Part shown: positions 1 through 8,855 of the stretch, in pieces | Position numbering within the stretch: the stretch's first letter is position 1 | How the letters are laid out: every line of letters starts with the position of its first letter | Virus record (IMG/VR): IMGVR_UViG_3300010885_020282 | Span: 1 to 64,000 of that record | Source: a virus | DNA length: 64,000 nucleotides | Direction: 5' to 3' (one strand) | Translations under genes and position numbers: made by a program | The notes under the pieces: generated by a model | Told to the model about the DNA's origin: nothing | The model's database searches: none | Seen by the model: only the letters and a program-made list of their open reading frames with translations

Positions 1-1053
1 AATGTATGGGCAGTAGAATGCGGCTGCGTCAGCTTCTGAAGAACCTTTGTAACCAACCAACACAGGTGTTGAGTCAGATGCATAAGAGTCAACGAACACA
101 CGCATAGCGCCGTTCAATGTACCAACGAACTTGGTGTTTGTAGGTGCTTCGAAAGTACCTTCTGTTGTGCGAGCAAACGCAGAAGTAGTTGCAGATTGCA
201 ACACTGTCAAGCTAGCAGGAGAAACAACAGCCCAGTTACCAGCGCCACGACGTGTGCGTTGAGCGATCAAGTTAGCAACACGGTTAACTAGAACTGCCAA
301 AGCGGCATGTTCGTCACCAACGAATGTAGCTGTACCTGAAACGGTAGCTTGGTTGTATGTGAACTCAGTTTGAGCCAGTGAGCGCAATGACAAGAGAATC
401 TCTTGGTCAATCTCAGCTGTGATCTCTTGAGCCAATGCTGCCATGATTTCGGCTTCTACGTCGATACCATGCATAGCTTGTGCGTCTTGAGCAGCTTCAA
501 ATGTCCAACGAGCTTGCAACTTACGTGTTTTAGCTTCAACAGCTTGCTTCAAGATTTGAACAGAGATCTGACGACCGCCGTTGCCTTCCATGGTAGCTGT
601 TGGGCTACCAGCATAACCTTGAGCGGCAGTTTGTGTAGTGGCAGCGTTATCAGCACCGCGAGCGCCTGCAGAGTATGCAACAGCGATCTTGAATGGTGAC
701 AATGCTTCTTCACCAGCAACTACAGAAGTAGCGGCTGCTGTTTGGTCAGTCATTGTTGATGCATAACGCACACGCAGAGTGTGAATCTGACCAACTGGGC
801 CAGTCATTGGCTGAACACCAACGATTTCGTTAGCAATAACTGTGGGCATCACACGTCGAATCACGGGAAGAATCACGCGGTTTAGTGTAGCGATGTTACC
901 AGATACTGTAGAGCCAGCAGATGCGTTCTCTTTCAAGTACTTGCGAGTGTTTTCTAAAATAACACTCATTGAGTTGCGACGATTGCCTTTAAGGCCTTCC
1001 ATAAGGGCTTCTTTGGTCTCGTCCCAACGGCTTTCTAATAGTTCTTGTGACAT
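1..1053 (-). CDS. 23: Major capsid protein gp23 (3' end outside window)
   Basis: This is the T4-type major capsid protein, which forms the hexamers of the prohead shell and is cleaved at its N-terminus by the gp21 protease during maturation. The reading frame is open from the ATG at 1053 to the left edge, giving 351 residues; T4 gp23 has 521, so the C-terminal third is missing. Recognisable parts are the N-terminal region starting MSQELLESRWDETKEAL, the segment YSAGARGADNAAT near residues 130-145, and the helix containing AMHGIDVEAEIMAALAQEI near residues 205-225. A strong Shine-Dalgarno sequence (AGAGGAGA) stands 5-6 bases before the ATG. It is the last gene of the 20-67-68-21-22-23 head cassette and follows the gp22 stop by 24 bases. 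Identity is sure from sequence and order. Confidence 0.95.
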   Translation of the reverse strand, partial: MSQELLESRWDETKEALMEGLKGNRRNSMSVILENTRKYLKENASAGSTVSGNIATLNRVILPVIRRVMPTVIANEIVGVQPMTGPVGQIHTLRVRYASTMTDQTAAATSVVAGEEALSPFKIAVAYSAGARGADNAATTQTAAQGYAGSPTATMEGNGGRQISVQILKQAVEAKTRKLQARWTFEAAQDAQAMHGIDVEAEIMAALAQEITAEIDQEILLSLRSLAQTEFTYNQATVSGTATFVGDEHAALAVLVNRVANLIAQRTRRGAGNWAVVSPASLTVLQSATTSAFARTTEGTFEAPTNTKFVGTLNGAMRVFVDSYASDSTPVLVGYKGSSEADAAAFYCPYI

Positions 1054-1073
1054 TTAAGTCTCCTCTGTTACTA

Positions 1074-1082
1074 TATTTTATA
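1074..1082 (-). promoter_or_regulatory. Possible late promoter for the major capsid gene
   Basis: The minus strand reads TATAAAATA, the T4-type late element with one extra A, overlapping the end of gp22. It lies 20 bases before the gp23 ATG and would leave a short leader containing the AGAGGAGA ribosome site. T4 gene 23 also has its own late promoter. The imperfect match keeps confidence moderate. Confidence 0.4.
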
Positions 1083-2166
1083 GACCAGCCAGGCGTTTGA
1101 TGTCAATCACATTACTGCGATCTTCTTCTTGCGCGGCTGGCACGGTTTTATCACCAGTTACAACACTTACGCTTTCACTAATTACCTTGCGGGCTCTTGG
1201 TGAGGCATCAGCGAGTACAGCTGGTAGATACTTCTCGTATGCGTTTTTCAGACGAGACGTCTGTACGCTCTCTAAGAGATCTTTCATAACAACTTGCTTT
1301 TCTCTGTTTAATGGAGATAGCAATTCTTCCATGACCGCACTGCGTTCATTGGAATCTTGTATACGACGGATTTCTTGATCTTTAGACTCCACAAGGGTTT
1401 TGGCCTTCTGGACGATCTTGGTGGCTTCACTTAGTTTTTGATCTTTACTAGCTAGTGCTTGTTTCAATTCACGCACAACTTTGTTTTCACTTAGGTGTGT
1501 GTGGTTAAATTCAGCGGCATAAGCTTCAAAAATCTTACGTCCAAAGTTGTTCTCGCGAGCAACTTGGATGTCTTCTTTAAGCTGAGTGAGTTCTTGCTTG
1601 AGATGGCCGGTAACAGCCTTGTTCATTCTCTCAGCACTTTCTTTAACAAAACGTGCTTTGAGATTTTCTAGTTTGTTTCGGGCTTCGCTTACCAAACGAA
1701 CTTTAGTTTCCACTAAGTCACGCTTGTCTTGAGCAAATTCCTGGATCTCTTCCGCAAGTGCTCGCACAACAAATTTCTCTAATTTAGAGAGACTTTCGTT
1801 GTGTTGCTTGCGGTCTTTACGCAGTTCGCCAATTTCTTCAGCCAATTTAGTAACCATGAAGTCATTAAATTTTGTAGATGATTCTTTCATCTTGGCTTGG
1901 AACTTAACGCGATCTTCAGCAAGAGATTGTTTTTCAGCAGTCACTTGTTGAATTTCGGCGGTGAGACCTTCTGTTACCATGCGATCTAGGGCTTCCACCA
2001 TTGTTGATTTGTCATGCTCGTATCGTTGTGCAAACTCTTCGCGGAGTTCTGCACGGACTTGTTCACGAGCTTCGTTTAGCTTTGATTCCCACGCTTCGTT
2101 GAGTTCACGGCTAACATCTTCGTTGATTAGTCCAGAGTCGAGCAGGGGTTTAATAGCATCAAACAT
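1078..2166 (-). CDS. 22: Prohead core scaffolding protein gp22
   Basis: Predicted main scaffold of the prohead core, around which gp23 assembles and which gp21 later degrades. The 362-residue product is almost entirely charged heptad-type helix from about residue 20 to 330 (segments such as EEFAQRYEHDKSTMVEALDR and LAEEIGELRKDRKQHNESLS), with a short disordered C-terminus ending in DIKRLAGL. T4 gp22 is 269 residues, so this version is about a third longer, probably extra coiled coil. It lies between the gp21 protease and the capsid gene exactly as in T4. The ATG has a good Shine-Dalgarno AAGGAGA about 8 bases upstream. Assignment rests on coiled-coil character, the N-terminal resemblance to T4-like gp22 proteins and gene order. 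Confidence 0.88.
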   Translation of the reverse strand: MFDAIKPLLDSGLINEDVSRELNEAWESKLNEAREQVRAELREEFAQRYEHDKSTMVEALDRMVTEGLTAEIQQVTAEKQSLAEDRVKFQAKMKESSTKFNDFMVTKLAEEIGELRKDRKQHNESLSKLEKFVVRALAEEIQEFAQDKRDLVETKVRLVSEARNKLENLKARFVKESAERMNKAVTGHLKQELTQLKEDIQVARENNFGRKIFEAYAAEFNHTHLSENKVVRELKQALASKDQKLSEATKIVQKAKTLVESKDQEIRRIQDSNERSAVMEELLSPLNREKQVVMKDLLESVQTSRLKNAYEKYLPAVLADASPRARKVISESVSVVTGDKTVPAAQEEDRSNVIDIKRLAGL

Positions 2167-2178
2167 GCCTGGTTCTCC

Positions 2179-2805
2179 TTAGATTTTGAGATCCTTGATG
2201 AGCTTCATTACTTCACTCTTCAAGTATCTCTGTACTTTGTTGTCTTTGCCAGCATCTCGCGCCATCTCAAAAACCTTGTGACCATGTTTCATGTTCATCA
2301 AACCTTCGTAGATAGCTTTGGGATATGCATTTGGCGCACTGGGTTGGGCAACAATGTCGACAGTGACTATTTCAAAATCACTGACGTGTCCATTAGCGTC
2401 GTTCACGTTTCCGGAACCACGACTTGAAACTCCTAGTTTCACACCCGATTCCAACATGGTTTTTACCAGTTGGCCCATGGGGGTGGGTAGAATCTTTAAC
2501 TTACCATAACCGTTGGGACCGTCCATCCACATGTTCATAATGAGGTGGCTCACTCGGTCTAGATTAATTTTGAGGTCATCCGGGTGATCAACTTCGCCCA
2601 TGACTGAATAACCTTCTATAATTTGTTCGTTTAGTGTTGCCACTGCACGTTCAATTTCATTCACAGGGTACACACGTTCGTTGGCGTTTTTGACACCGCC
2701 TTGAATGCAGATGCCCTTCATAAAGAGGTCCTTACCTTCACCAGAGCCTTCGACAATCATGCCAGCCTGGTTAAAGGTAAGATTTTCTCTAAGGTAAAGA
2801 GCCAT
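2179..2805 (-). CDS. 21: Prohead core protease gp21
   Basis: This is the serine-type maturation protease of the T4 prohead, which removes the scaffold and the N-terminus of the capsid protein before DNA packaging. The 208-residue length matches T4 gp21 (212). The fold is the herpesvirus-assemblin/U9-type protease: the catalytic histidine is expected at His74 in GEVDHPDD, and the nucleophile in the conserved GVSSRGSG segment (Ser127 or Ser128). A following acidic region (VSDFEIVTVDIVAQPSAPNA) matches the family. It is 12 bases upstream of gp22 and follows the acidic core protein by 13 bases, all on the same strand. Expression as zymogen inside the core is known for T4; nothing here argues otherwise. 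Confidence 0.93.
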   Translation of the reverse strand: MALYLRENLTFNQAGMIVEGSGEGKDLFMKGICIQGGVKNANERVYPVNEIERAVATLNEQIIEGYSVMGEVDHPDDLKINLDRVSHLIMNMWMDGPNGYGKLKILPTPMGQLVKTMLESGVKLGVSSRGSGNVNDANGHVSDFEIVTVDIVAQPSAPNAYPKAIYEGLMNMKHGHKVFEMARDAGKDNKVQRYLKSEVMKLIKDLKI

Positions 2806-2818
2806 TTACCTGTAGTCC

Positions 2819-3631
2819 TTAGTGTGTAACAGACTTAGTGTTAACGCCAGTAGCTTGTGCCAAGTGTGGCTTGGTAGCTGGGCTTAACTTTACACTGCCT
2901 TGAGCGGGAGTGTTTTGCACTTTACCGATCAATTCTTTTGTAGTTGGGGCTGGACGTCCATTACCGCCGTCACCTGTGGCATGCACTGGCTTGGCCATTG
3001 CACCACGTGCACCGCTGTTGGCAGCTACTGGGCTTTTGCTAGCAACACTAGGGTTGCTGGGTTTAGCAACTGTTTTCAAAGTGATATTTTCGTTGAACAT
3101 GCCTTCAGTTTCAAACTCATCGTCTGCAACTTCCACATCAGTCATTTCGTCACCAAATTCGTCACCTGATACTTCATCTTCACCGGGCATGTCGCCGTGG
3201 TCTTCGCCGGCTTCGTTACCCATTAGGTCTTCAAATTCAGCCATTAATTCATCTAGCTTGTCTTCTAGATCAACAACACGGTCTTCTAGACCGCCTTCGT
3301 CGTGTGCATCTTCAATATCGTGAGTTAGGTCAGCACCGGCTTCTTCTGCACCGTCATCAAATTCAGCATCAGACTCTTCTTCTTCTGACATGCCTTGTTC
3401 TTCAGTTTCTACATCATCGATTAAATCGTCTGATTGATCGCCGCCGAGCATGCCTTCTTCGATTGATTCTTCTCCCTCTTCGGTAGCTTCCTCAATTGAT
3501 TCTTCTTCCTCTTCCATCATTGTTTCATAAATGGCGCGGCTTTTTTCTACTACTATTTCGTGGAATAGTTCTTTGGCTTTTGCTTCTTCGTCGTTGATCA
3601 CGTATTCGATCAATTGTTCAAATTTGTTCAT
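2819..3631 (-). CDS. Acidic prohead core protein (gp68 position)
   Basis: A 270-residue, extremely acidic protein with long Glu/Asp runs between residues 40 and 180, a short helical N-terminus (MNKFEQLIEYVINDEEAKAK) and a basic, Ala/Thr/Pro-rich C-terminus. Similar proteins stand at this place in cyanophage- and pelagiphage-type T4-like genomes and are taken to be prohead core components; T4 gp68 (141 residues) occupies the same slot. The start is set at the ATG at 3631 because GGAGGG stands 4 bases before it; a TTG four codons earlier would lie inside that ribosome site. A late promoter motif is about 34 bases upstream. The internal-core role is inferred from position and composition; homology to T4 gp68 itself is not visible. 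Confidence 0.7.
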   Translation of the reverse strand: MNKFEQLIEYVINDEEAKAKELFHEIVVEKSRAIYETMMEEEEESIEEATEEGEESIEEGMLGGDQSDDLIDDVETEEQGMSEEEESDAEFDDGAEEAGADLTHDIEDAHDEGGLEDRVVDLEDKLDELMAEFEDLMGNEAGEDHGDMPGEDEVSGDEFGDEMTDVEVADDEFETEGMFNENITLKTVAKPSNPSVASKSPVAANSGARGAMAKPVHATGDGGNGRPAPTTKELIGKVQNTPAQGSVKLSPATKPHLAQATGVNTKSVTH

Positions 3632-3664
3632 GAGTCCCTCCAATGTAAATGGCTCTGTATAGTC

Positions 3665-3672
3665 TATTTACA
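3665..3672 (-). promoter_or_regulatory. Late promoter (TGTAAATA)
   Basis: The minus strand carries TGTAAATA, matching the NNTAAATA motif found in other gene gaps of this window and close to T4 TATAAATA. With T4 spacing transcription would start near 3659, giving a 28-base leader with the GGAGGG site of the acidic core gene. It would drive the 68-like, 21, 22 and 23 genes. Confidence 0.6.
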
Positions 3673-3716
3673 GATAATGCAAATAAACATGTGTTTAATG
3701 GAGATTTTTTAAGTTT

Positions 3717-3737
3717 TTTTGACAGTTTTTGTCAAAA
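3717..3737 (-). terminator. AT-rich hairpin directly after the gp67-like stop codon
   Basis: TTTTGACA and TGTCAAAA pair perfectly (8 bp) around a 5-base loop, and the arm abuts the stop codon at 3738. On the minus strand the hairpin is followed by AAACTT and A-rich sequence, not a T-run, so it may be a weak terminator, an RNA-processing site or an mRNA stabiliser rather than a standard intrinsic terminator. Confidence 0.4.
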
Positions 3738-3956
3738 TCATGCCATTGGCTGGGCTGGAGGTGCATATTGACGTTGCACTCGTTCTATTCTATCTTTAAA
3801 CTCAACTTGACGAACATCGTTGAGTTGTCTCATCTTGTTTATTTGCTTGAGGGTGAGTTTTGTCTTGCGCAGGTCACCGAGTTGTGGTTGACTATTGTCT
3901 TGCGACAAATCTTGGTAGGCAGACTTTTCCCGTTGGTATAGTTCAAGCAAAATCAT
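3738..3956 (-). CDS. Small prohead core protein (gp67 position)
   Basis: A 72-residue, charged, probably helical protein (MILLELYQREKSAYQDLSQD at the N-terminus; RQVEFKDRIERVQRQYAPP near the end). T4 has the 80-residue prohead core protein gp67 at exactly this point between gp20 and gp68, and cyanophage-type genomes keep a similarly small gene here. No ribosome-binding site precedes the ATG. Instead a perfect TATAAATA ends five bases before it, which with T4 spacing puts the transcription start on the A of the ATG. The stop codon of gp20 lies inside that motif. The role is inferred from position only. Confidence 0.6.
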   Translation of the reverse strand: MILLELYQREKSAYQDLSQDNSQPQLGDLRKTKLTLKQINKMRQLNDVRQVEFKDRIERVQRQYAPPAQPMA

Positions 3957-3961
3957 ATTGT

Positions 3962-3969
3962 TATTTATA
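3962..3969 (-). promoter_or_regulatory. Late promoter (TATAAATA) embedding the gp20 stop codon
   Basis: A perfect T4 late-promoter element on the minus strand. The TAA stop of gp20 (3965-3967) is part of the motif, and the next gene's ATG begins at 3956, the position expected for +1 if the motif spans -13 to -6 as in T4. The predicted message would be leaderless. Confidence 0.7.
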
Positions 3970-5752
3970 CAGTTGGGGCAGCGCCTGCGGCTGGCGGTGC
4001 AGCCGAACCTGCGGCTGGTTGAGCGCCAGGCGCCATTTGACCCGGTGCACCAAAGCCTGCTGTAGCATCACCTATGTTGGTCATATCTTGTCCGGTAGTG
4101 ATATCACTTTCAAGATCAGCTGGGGTAATTCCCACACCTCGCAAGTCAGAACCTTGAGCATCCGGCGCTTTAACATCAGCACGTTCTTCATCCCATAGTT
4201 CTTCGTTTTCACGAATCTCATCTTCTGTCAATCCTAGATATCGCTTGAGCAAGAAACGTTTGCTCAAGTAAGGAACTTGTTCTAAACTGGTAAATGTACT
4301 AACACGATCTTTGTCTAACTCTGCTTCGCGATAGCTGGCAAAGTTTTGTGGTTCATTGAACATGATATCAAACAAACCGCTATCAATGTTAAATCCGCGC
4401 CAGCGCATGAACATTTTAAATTCGTCGTCAAGCTTTTGCATGATCAAACGCTGTAAACGTTCGCAGTACTGGTTAAAGCGATATTCTTGTATTAGTGCAG
4501 TACCCACACGTCCGTCGTTCATGGGTCGATCTGAGTCGTCTGGGCCTGTGGGCAAGTAACTACTAGGCACACGCAAGCCACGGCACATTTTGTTGTTAAA
4601 ATACTTTAAGTCGTCAATTTCGCCTAGATTTGATCCGCCCGCAAGCGTGTCAACACTTGATCCACGACCGTCTGCTGTTTGTGGGAAAAAGTAATCTTCG
4701 TTAATAGATAGTGGATTATAACTACTATCCATGATGTTTTGCCCACCGCCTGTGTTACTTGGAATTCTACGCTGGTGAATTTCGTTTTTGACACGTTCAA
4801 CAAACTGCATGGCCATGTGCGAAGGCATGTTGCCCACGTCAATTTTAAACACTCTACGCTCAGGTGCACGTGCCACACGATAGATCAGTACAGCATCTTC
4901 TAGCAGTTCTTTTTGCTTGAATACTTTAAAAATAGTCTCTAATATGCTATTGCCAAACGGCCAATAGTAGTCCAATCCTTCAGTTAAACTCAAGTGAATC
5001 ACATGTTTTGCATCCAGAACAGACTCGTTCATAGCGGCAGCAAAACGGCTTTGGCCTGCACCGGCGCCGCCAGCACCTGCATTTGGCGCTGTGTAATTGT
5101 TTGGTGCTACCCATCCTGCACTAGCTGGATTTGATTGAAAATCTGTTGTGGTCTTGGCAGCCATTGTCAAGTTTTGAAAGTTAGGGTTGATGTCACGAAT
5201 CACATACTGCTCGGGACGCTTGCCTTCGCTTTCGTTTACAATGACCCTGGCCACCTTGGTCATGTCAACCCAGTACATTTCAAATGTTTCGGGATCGCGC
5301 ACAAACACTTGATCTCCGTACTTGATGGTATTACGGAAAATACGGAAAATACGTTGATCTAATTTGTTAAGTTTTGTCCACTGCTGTAACTGTTGTTTGA
5401 TAATTCGAACTTCGTTGTCAGTGGGCGTTTCGTTATACTTGACTTGAAATGGCACGTTTTCGTCATTGCGCATTTGGGTGCTGAATTCAGCTAGGATATC
5501 CAGACATGCGTTGATTTCGCTGTCCATGTCCATTTGTTCGTACTGATTGTAACGTTCAACTCGATTGGGATGTCCAGTATAGACTTCGGGCAATCTGCTG
5601 GCATAGTTACGATACACTATATCAGCATGTGCATTAGCACTTGCACGGCCGTCGTTTCGACTGTATCCCGGCATGCCATCAGAATCACGTCCAGAAAGCG
5701 GGCTTAGTTGGCCGCCGGTGTTTGCAACTTTAAAATATTTTTTCCATGCCAT
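3965..5752 (-). CDS. 20: Portal vertex protein gp20
   Basis: The dodecameric portal at the capsid vertex through which DNA is packaged and to which neck and tail attach; it also nucleates prohead assembly on the inner membrane in T4. At 595 residues it is longer than T4 gp20 (524); the excess is mostly a Gly/Ala/Pro-rich C-terminal tail (about 550-595) and a Gly/Ala-rich insertion near 225-240. Conserved T4-like portal segments include the opening MAWKKYFKVANTGGQLSPL, the region EQMDMDSEINACLDILAEF near residues 72-92 and CRGLRVPSSYLPTGPDDS near 390. It is 15 bases downstream of the tape-measure-like gene and runs into the late promoter of the gp67-like gene. Confidence 0.95.
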   Translation of the reverse strand: MAWKKYFKVANTGGQLSPLSGRDSDGMPGYSRNDGRASANAHADIVYRNYASRLPEVYTGHPNRVERYNQYEQMDMDSEINACLDILAEFSTQMRNDENVPFQVKYNETPTDNEVRIIKQQLQQWTKLNKLDQRIFRIFRNTIKYGDQVFVRDPETFEMYWVDMTKVARVIVNESEGKRPEQYVIRDINPNFQNLTMAAKTTTDFQSNPASAGWVAPNNYTAPNAGAGGAGAGQSRFAAAMNESVLDAKHVIHLSLTEGLDYYWPFGNSILETIFKVFKQKELLEDAVLIYRVARAPERRVFKIDVGNMPSHMAMQFVERVKNEIHQRRIPSNTGGGQNIMDSSYNPLSINEDYFFPQTADGRGSSVDTLAGGSNLGEIDDLKYFNNKMCRGLRVPSSYLPTGPDDSDRPMNDGRVGTALIQEYRFNQYCERLQRLIMQKLDDEFKMFMRWRGFNIDSGLFDIMFNEPQNFASYREAELDKDRVSTFTSLEQVPYLSKRFLLKRYLGLTEDEIRENEELWDEERADVKAPDAQGSDLRGVGITPADLESDITTGQDMTNIGDATAGFGAPGQMAPGAQPAAGSAAPPAAGAAPTV

Positions 5753-5767
5753 AGTTGTATACTTATG

Positions 5768-8700
5768 TTATGCAGTTGATACTTGTAACAATCGAGATGT
5801 TGTGCTGTTGTTAGATCTTTGCAAGTTGACCAGATCTGACAGCAATGCTAGCATTTGAGGATCACCTGTGGTGTTAGTTGATGTTGGGCGATTGTTGAGA
5901 TCTAGTATGGCAGTACGTATGGCTTGCACAAGATCAGTGTTGTTGTCTTGTGGGGTAACATCAGTTTTGAGTTGCTCAACTAATCTAGATAGCGGCGAGT
6001 CTGCTTTGCCTAGTACTTCTGCAAAATTAACAGCACTAACTCGTTCAATTATTTTAGCAAGTCCCGAGTTCTCTCTAGCAAGTGCTTCTGAAAAATTAAC
6101 TGTTACTGGTATTGTTTTACCATCGGGCAAGGGAACAAATGCTTCATTTTTACCAGCTTCGGCGGCTCTAACCAAAGTGCCATTATTGCTAGAATTAATA
6201 ACCCCACCGTACTTGGCTTCGATTGCGCTGAGAAACTCACCTCTTCCCACTAGTGATCGATTGTTGCCAACACCTTGATATGTGCTCTTGCCCGACGAAT
6301 TAGGCAATGCGGCCCATACTCCTGCAAGCCTATCAGCAAATGCATCTTTACTCATGCGACCTGCTTTGTAGTCTTGATATCCGCTTTGATTCAATAGTGC
6401 GCGACCTAATTTGTCTTGAGTCATTGCATCAAATCGATCCTCTGGGCTCACAACACCCTGTGCCAGCAATCCATTAAGAGTCTTTTGTATGATTTGATAT
6501 TTGCCAGCGGCGCTGCCTTGCCCTTGTGCCACACGTTGCGCTTGAAATTGCAATACCTCAGCTACTGTCATTTCAGACAGTGGTGCGTTGGCTCCGCCTA
6601 CCATTTTGTTGTAGTCACCACCGCTTTCGTACTTGGCAATAAAATCCAAAATCTTTTGTTCGCTAGCTGGCAATCCCGATGTTGGAGTTGCCATACCCGC
6701 AGACGATGCCGATGGACCTTGTGCTGACGATGCTTGGCTACCAGCTATGCCACCGTACAATCCACCAGCAATAGCACCAACTGCGGCGCCAATACCGGTA
6801 CCAATACCTGGAACCACACTACCAATTGCGGCGCCAGTGGCTGCACCACCAACTGCACCCATTGCGGCACCACCAGCTACTCCCGGACCACTTGATCCAA
6901 CTGTGGTTTTGCCGCCAGGTGTTCCCAGTGTACCGGGTGCAACTTTTGCTGGTACACCAGTTATACCTTCAACAAATTCTGCAAACCCTTTCATGGCCTT
7001 GGTAGTGGGGCTGACACCGTACTTGACTAAATTTTGCAAACTATCTCTAGTGTTCATTTGCTCTCGACGCAATTCAACCTGGGTACCAACCAAGCCATCA
7101 GCACCTTTTTGTTGACCTTTTTGTGCTTCTTCAATGTCCTTGGCGCTCTTGGTTAGATCTTGATTGGCTCTAGCACCTAGATTTGCGGCTTCAACAAAGT
7201 TGCCAAAGCCCGATGATGCCACAGCACCAGCTTGCCCTAGACTGTTAAATCTTGTGGCAAATTCCTTGCCTGCCTTGTTAGATGCATCGTAGGCCTTTGT
7301 TGCGTCCATTGCACCACTGGCTAAGCCTTCAACAACACCAGTTGCGCTACCAATTGTTTGGAAGAACTTAACACCAGCTGGGCTAGTAAGTAGGCCTGAA
7401 GCTGATTCAGCATAACCTTGTGCCAGTTCTGGTGCTTGTTTGGCCAGTATTGCATAATAGCGTTCCATTTGATCGGCGGCTGCAACCTGTCGTTCATCAC
7501 CCGATGCTCGCATGGCTTCTGTTTTGGCACGGAACGCCTCGACTGATCTTGCTTTGTTAATGGACTGTTCCATCTCAGAACGTTGTACGCCAGTTAACTT
7601 GGTTAACCCGTCCATCTCTTTGAGATAGGCTGCGGCTCCTACTTGTAGTTGTGTTTGTGTTTTGTTTTGTGTTTGGCCCACACGAGCTTGCAAACCAACA
7701 TATGATGCTAGGCCTTCGTTGATGTCTTCAACTTTCATGCCCATGTTCATCAAGCTTTGACCTATTGGTCCTCGAGTTACGCCTTCGCCAAATTCAACAA
7801 AGTCTTTTCGACCTTGCATTACAGAACCCGACAACAATGCCAAGTCGGTTGAAGATTTAGATATTAAATCTGAGAATGCCTTGAGTCCTACTTCGTCGAG
7901 CCCGTATCCTAGCCGTTGCGCTGACGCACCAAGCCCAAGCAAGCCATCTGCTGAACTGGCGCCAACTTTGGATAATTCTTGATAGGTATTGAACAGTCGG
8001 TCGCTCATCTCCGCGGCCGCTTCGGCATAGTCTCCTACTGCTTTAAGTCCGGTACCGGCTGCAAATGCGCCAATACCCAGTGCCTGGAATCCAGGGATAA
8101 GTGCAACAATGCCACCTAGCACTTGTGCCGCTGTGCCTAGACCTTGTGCAAATGTATTAACCGACTTGGCGGCAACTGCGGCGCCTTGTTTGCCTTGATA
8201 GATTGCCTTGCTGTATTCACCAAAGCTCTTGGCAAGAGCCCCGGCACCATCGGCTAGTAATCTAAATCCCATGTTTGCGGCAACACTGGTGCCGCCTAGA
8301 TTTTCAAATTTTTCTCTAAGTACCGCAGTACCAGTTACACCGCGACTGTATTCGTTGATAAGATCGCCGGCTGTTTTTATTTCTTTTTGCTTGGATGCAT
8401 TTTCTCTACGTTTGGTTGCAGTAGTTACTTGTTCGTTGAACTTTTCTGAGGCGGCTAATTCTTTGTTGTATTTTGCCAGTTCATCTGCACTCATGGCCGC
8501 ACGTTTTTGTGCTTCAGCTAGCTCGTCATCTTGTTTCTTTTTTTCCTTGACTGAGTCTTCTTGTTGTTTGGTTGCAGCTTCTTGTTGCTCAGTTAGCTTT
8601 TTGGTTGCTTCTGTTGCATCATCTATTTCTTTGGTGAACTTGGCGATTTCAAGATTTTCTTTGGTTTTGCTTTTGGTATTTGCATCCAGCTTAGCCGATA

Positions 8701-8842
8701 GCTTTGCTATTGCCATGACTATTTTGTCACTGCCGTTATCAGTGTTGGATTTAGTCGACGGAGTAGAGGACAGGCTCTTTAATGCCGGCACCAACTCCTG
8801 CAACTGTCGAACTAGATTGTCAATATCAAATTGATCTGCCAT
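5768..8842 (-). CDS. Tape-measure-like tail protein with lysozyme-like domain
   Basis: A 1024-residue protein with the build of a tail tape measure. It has a charged coiled-coil N-terminus (about 40-165), a hydrophobic stretch at about 235-270, a long helical middle, and a glycine-zipper region at about 650-700 with repeated GxxxG. A peptidoglycan-hydrolase-like domain follows at about 730-890. That domain begins FIAKYESGGDY, whose Glu near 739 is the likely catalytic acid, and continues through GSAAGKYQII, a layout shared with lambda-R-type transglycosylases and related phage lysozymes. A Ser/Asn-rich tail closes the protein. T4 gp29, the tape measure, is only 590 residues and lacks such a domain. 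The ATG at 8842 has a late promoter motif 34 bases upstream. Tape measure is inferred from architecture and from lack of a better candidate here; a separate virion lysozyme role is possible. Confidence 0.72.
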   Translation of the reverse strand: MADQFDIDNLVRQLQELVPALKSLSSTPSTKSNTDNGSDKIVMAIAKLSAKLDANTKSKTKENLEIAKFTKEIDDATEATKKLTEQQEAATKQQEDSVKEKKKQDDELAEAQKRAAMSADELAKYNKELAASEKFNEQVTTATKRRENASKQKEIKTAGDLINEYSRGVTGTAVLREKFENLGGTSVAANMGFRLLADGAGALAKSFGEYSKAIYQGKQGAAVAAKSVNTFAQGLGTAAQVLGGIVALIPGFQALGIGAFAAGTGLKAVGDYAEAAAEMSDRLFNTYQELSKVGASSADGLLGLGASAQRLGYGLDEVGLKAFSDLISKSSTDLALLSGSVMQGRKDFVEFGEGVTRGPIGQSLMNMGMKVEDINEGLASYVGLQARVGQTQNKTQTQLQVGAAAYLKEMDGLTKLTGVQRSEMEQSINKARSVEAFRAKTEAMRASGDERQVAAADQMERYYAILAKQAPELAQGYAESASGLLTSPAGVKFFQTIGSATGVVEGLASGAMDATKAYDASNKAGKEFATRFNSLGQAGAVASSGFGNFVEAANLGARANQDLTKSAKDIEEAQKGQQKGADGLVGTQVELRREQMNTRDSLQNLVKYGVSPTTKAMKGFAEFVEGITGVPAKVAPGTLGTPGGKTTVGSSGPGVAGGAAMGAVGGAATGAAIGSVVPGIGTGIGAAVGAIAGGLYGGIAGSQASSAQGPSASSAGMATPTSGLPASEQKILDFIAKYESGGDYNKMVGGANAPLSEMTVAEVLQFQAQRVAQGQGSAAGKYQIIQKTLNGLLAQGVVSPEDRFDAMTQDKLGRALLNQSGYQDYKAGRMSKDAFADRLAGVWAALPNSSGKSTYQGVGNNRSLVGRGEFLSAIEAKYGGVINSSNNGTLVRAAEAGKNEAFVPLPDGKTIPVTVNFSEALARENSGLAKIIERVSAVNFAEVLGKADSPLSRLVEQLKTDVTPQDNNTDLVQAIRTAILDLNNRPTSTNTTGDPQMLALLSDLVNLQRSNNSTTSRLLQVSTA

Positions 8843-8855
8843 GGTAATATACGCC

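Noticed and set aside
2910-3323. 137-residue plus-strand ORF opposite the acidic core gene
   Set aside because: Low-complexity Ser/Leu-rich shadow of the Glu/Asp-rich sequence of the other strand.
3629-3643. TTG start for the acidic core gene four codons upstream
   Set aside because: It would place the start inside the GGAGGG ribosome site that serves the ATG at 3631.
6633-7115. 160-residue plus-strand ORF opposite the tape-measure-like gene
   Set aside because: Pro/Ala-rich shadow of the Gly/Ala-rich zipper on the real strand, without a ribosome site.
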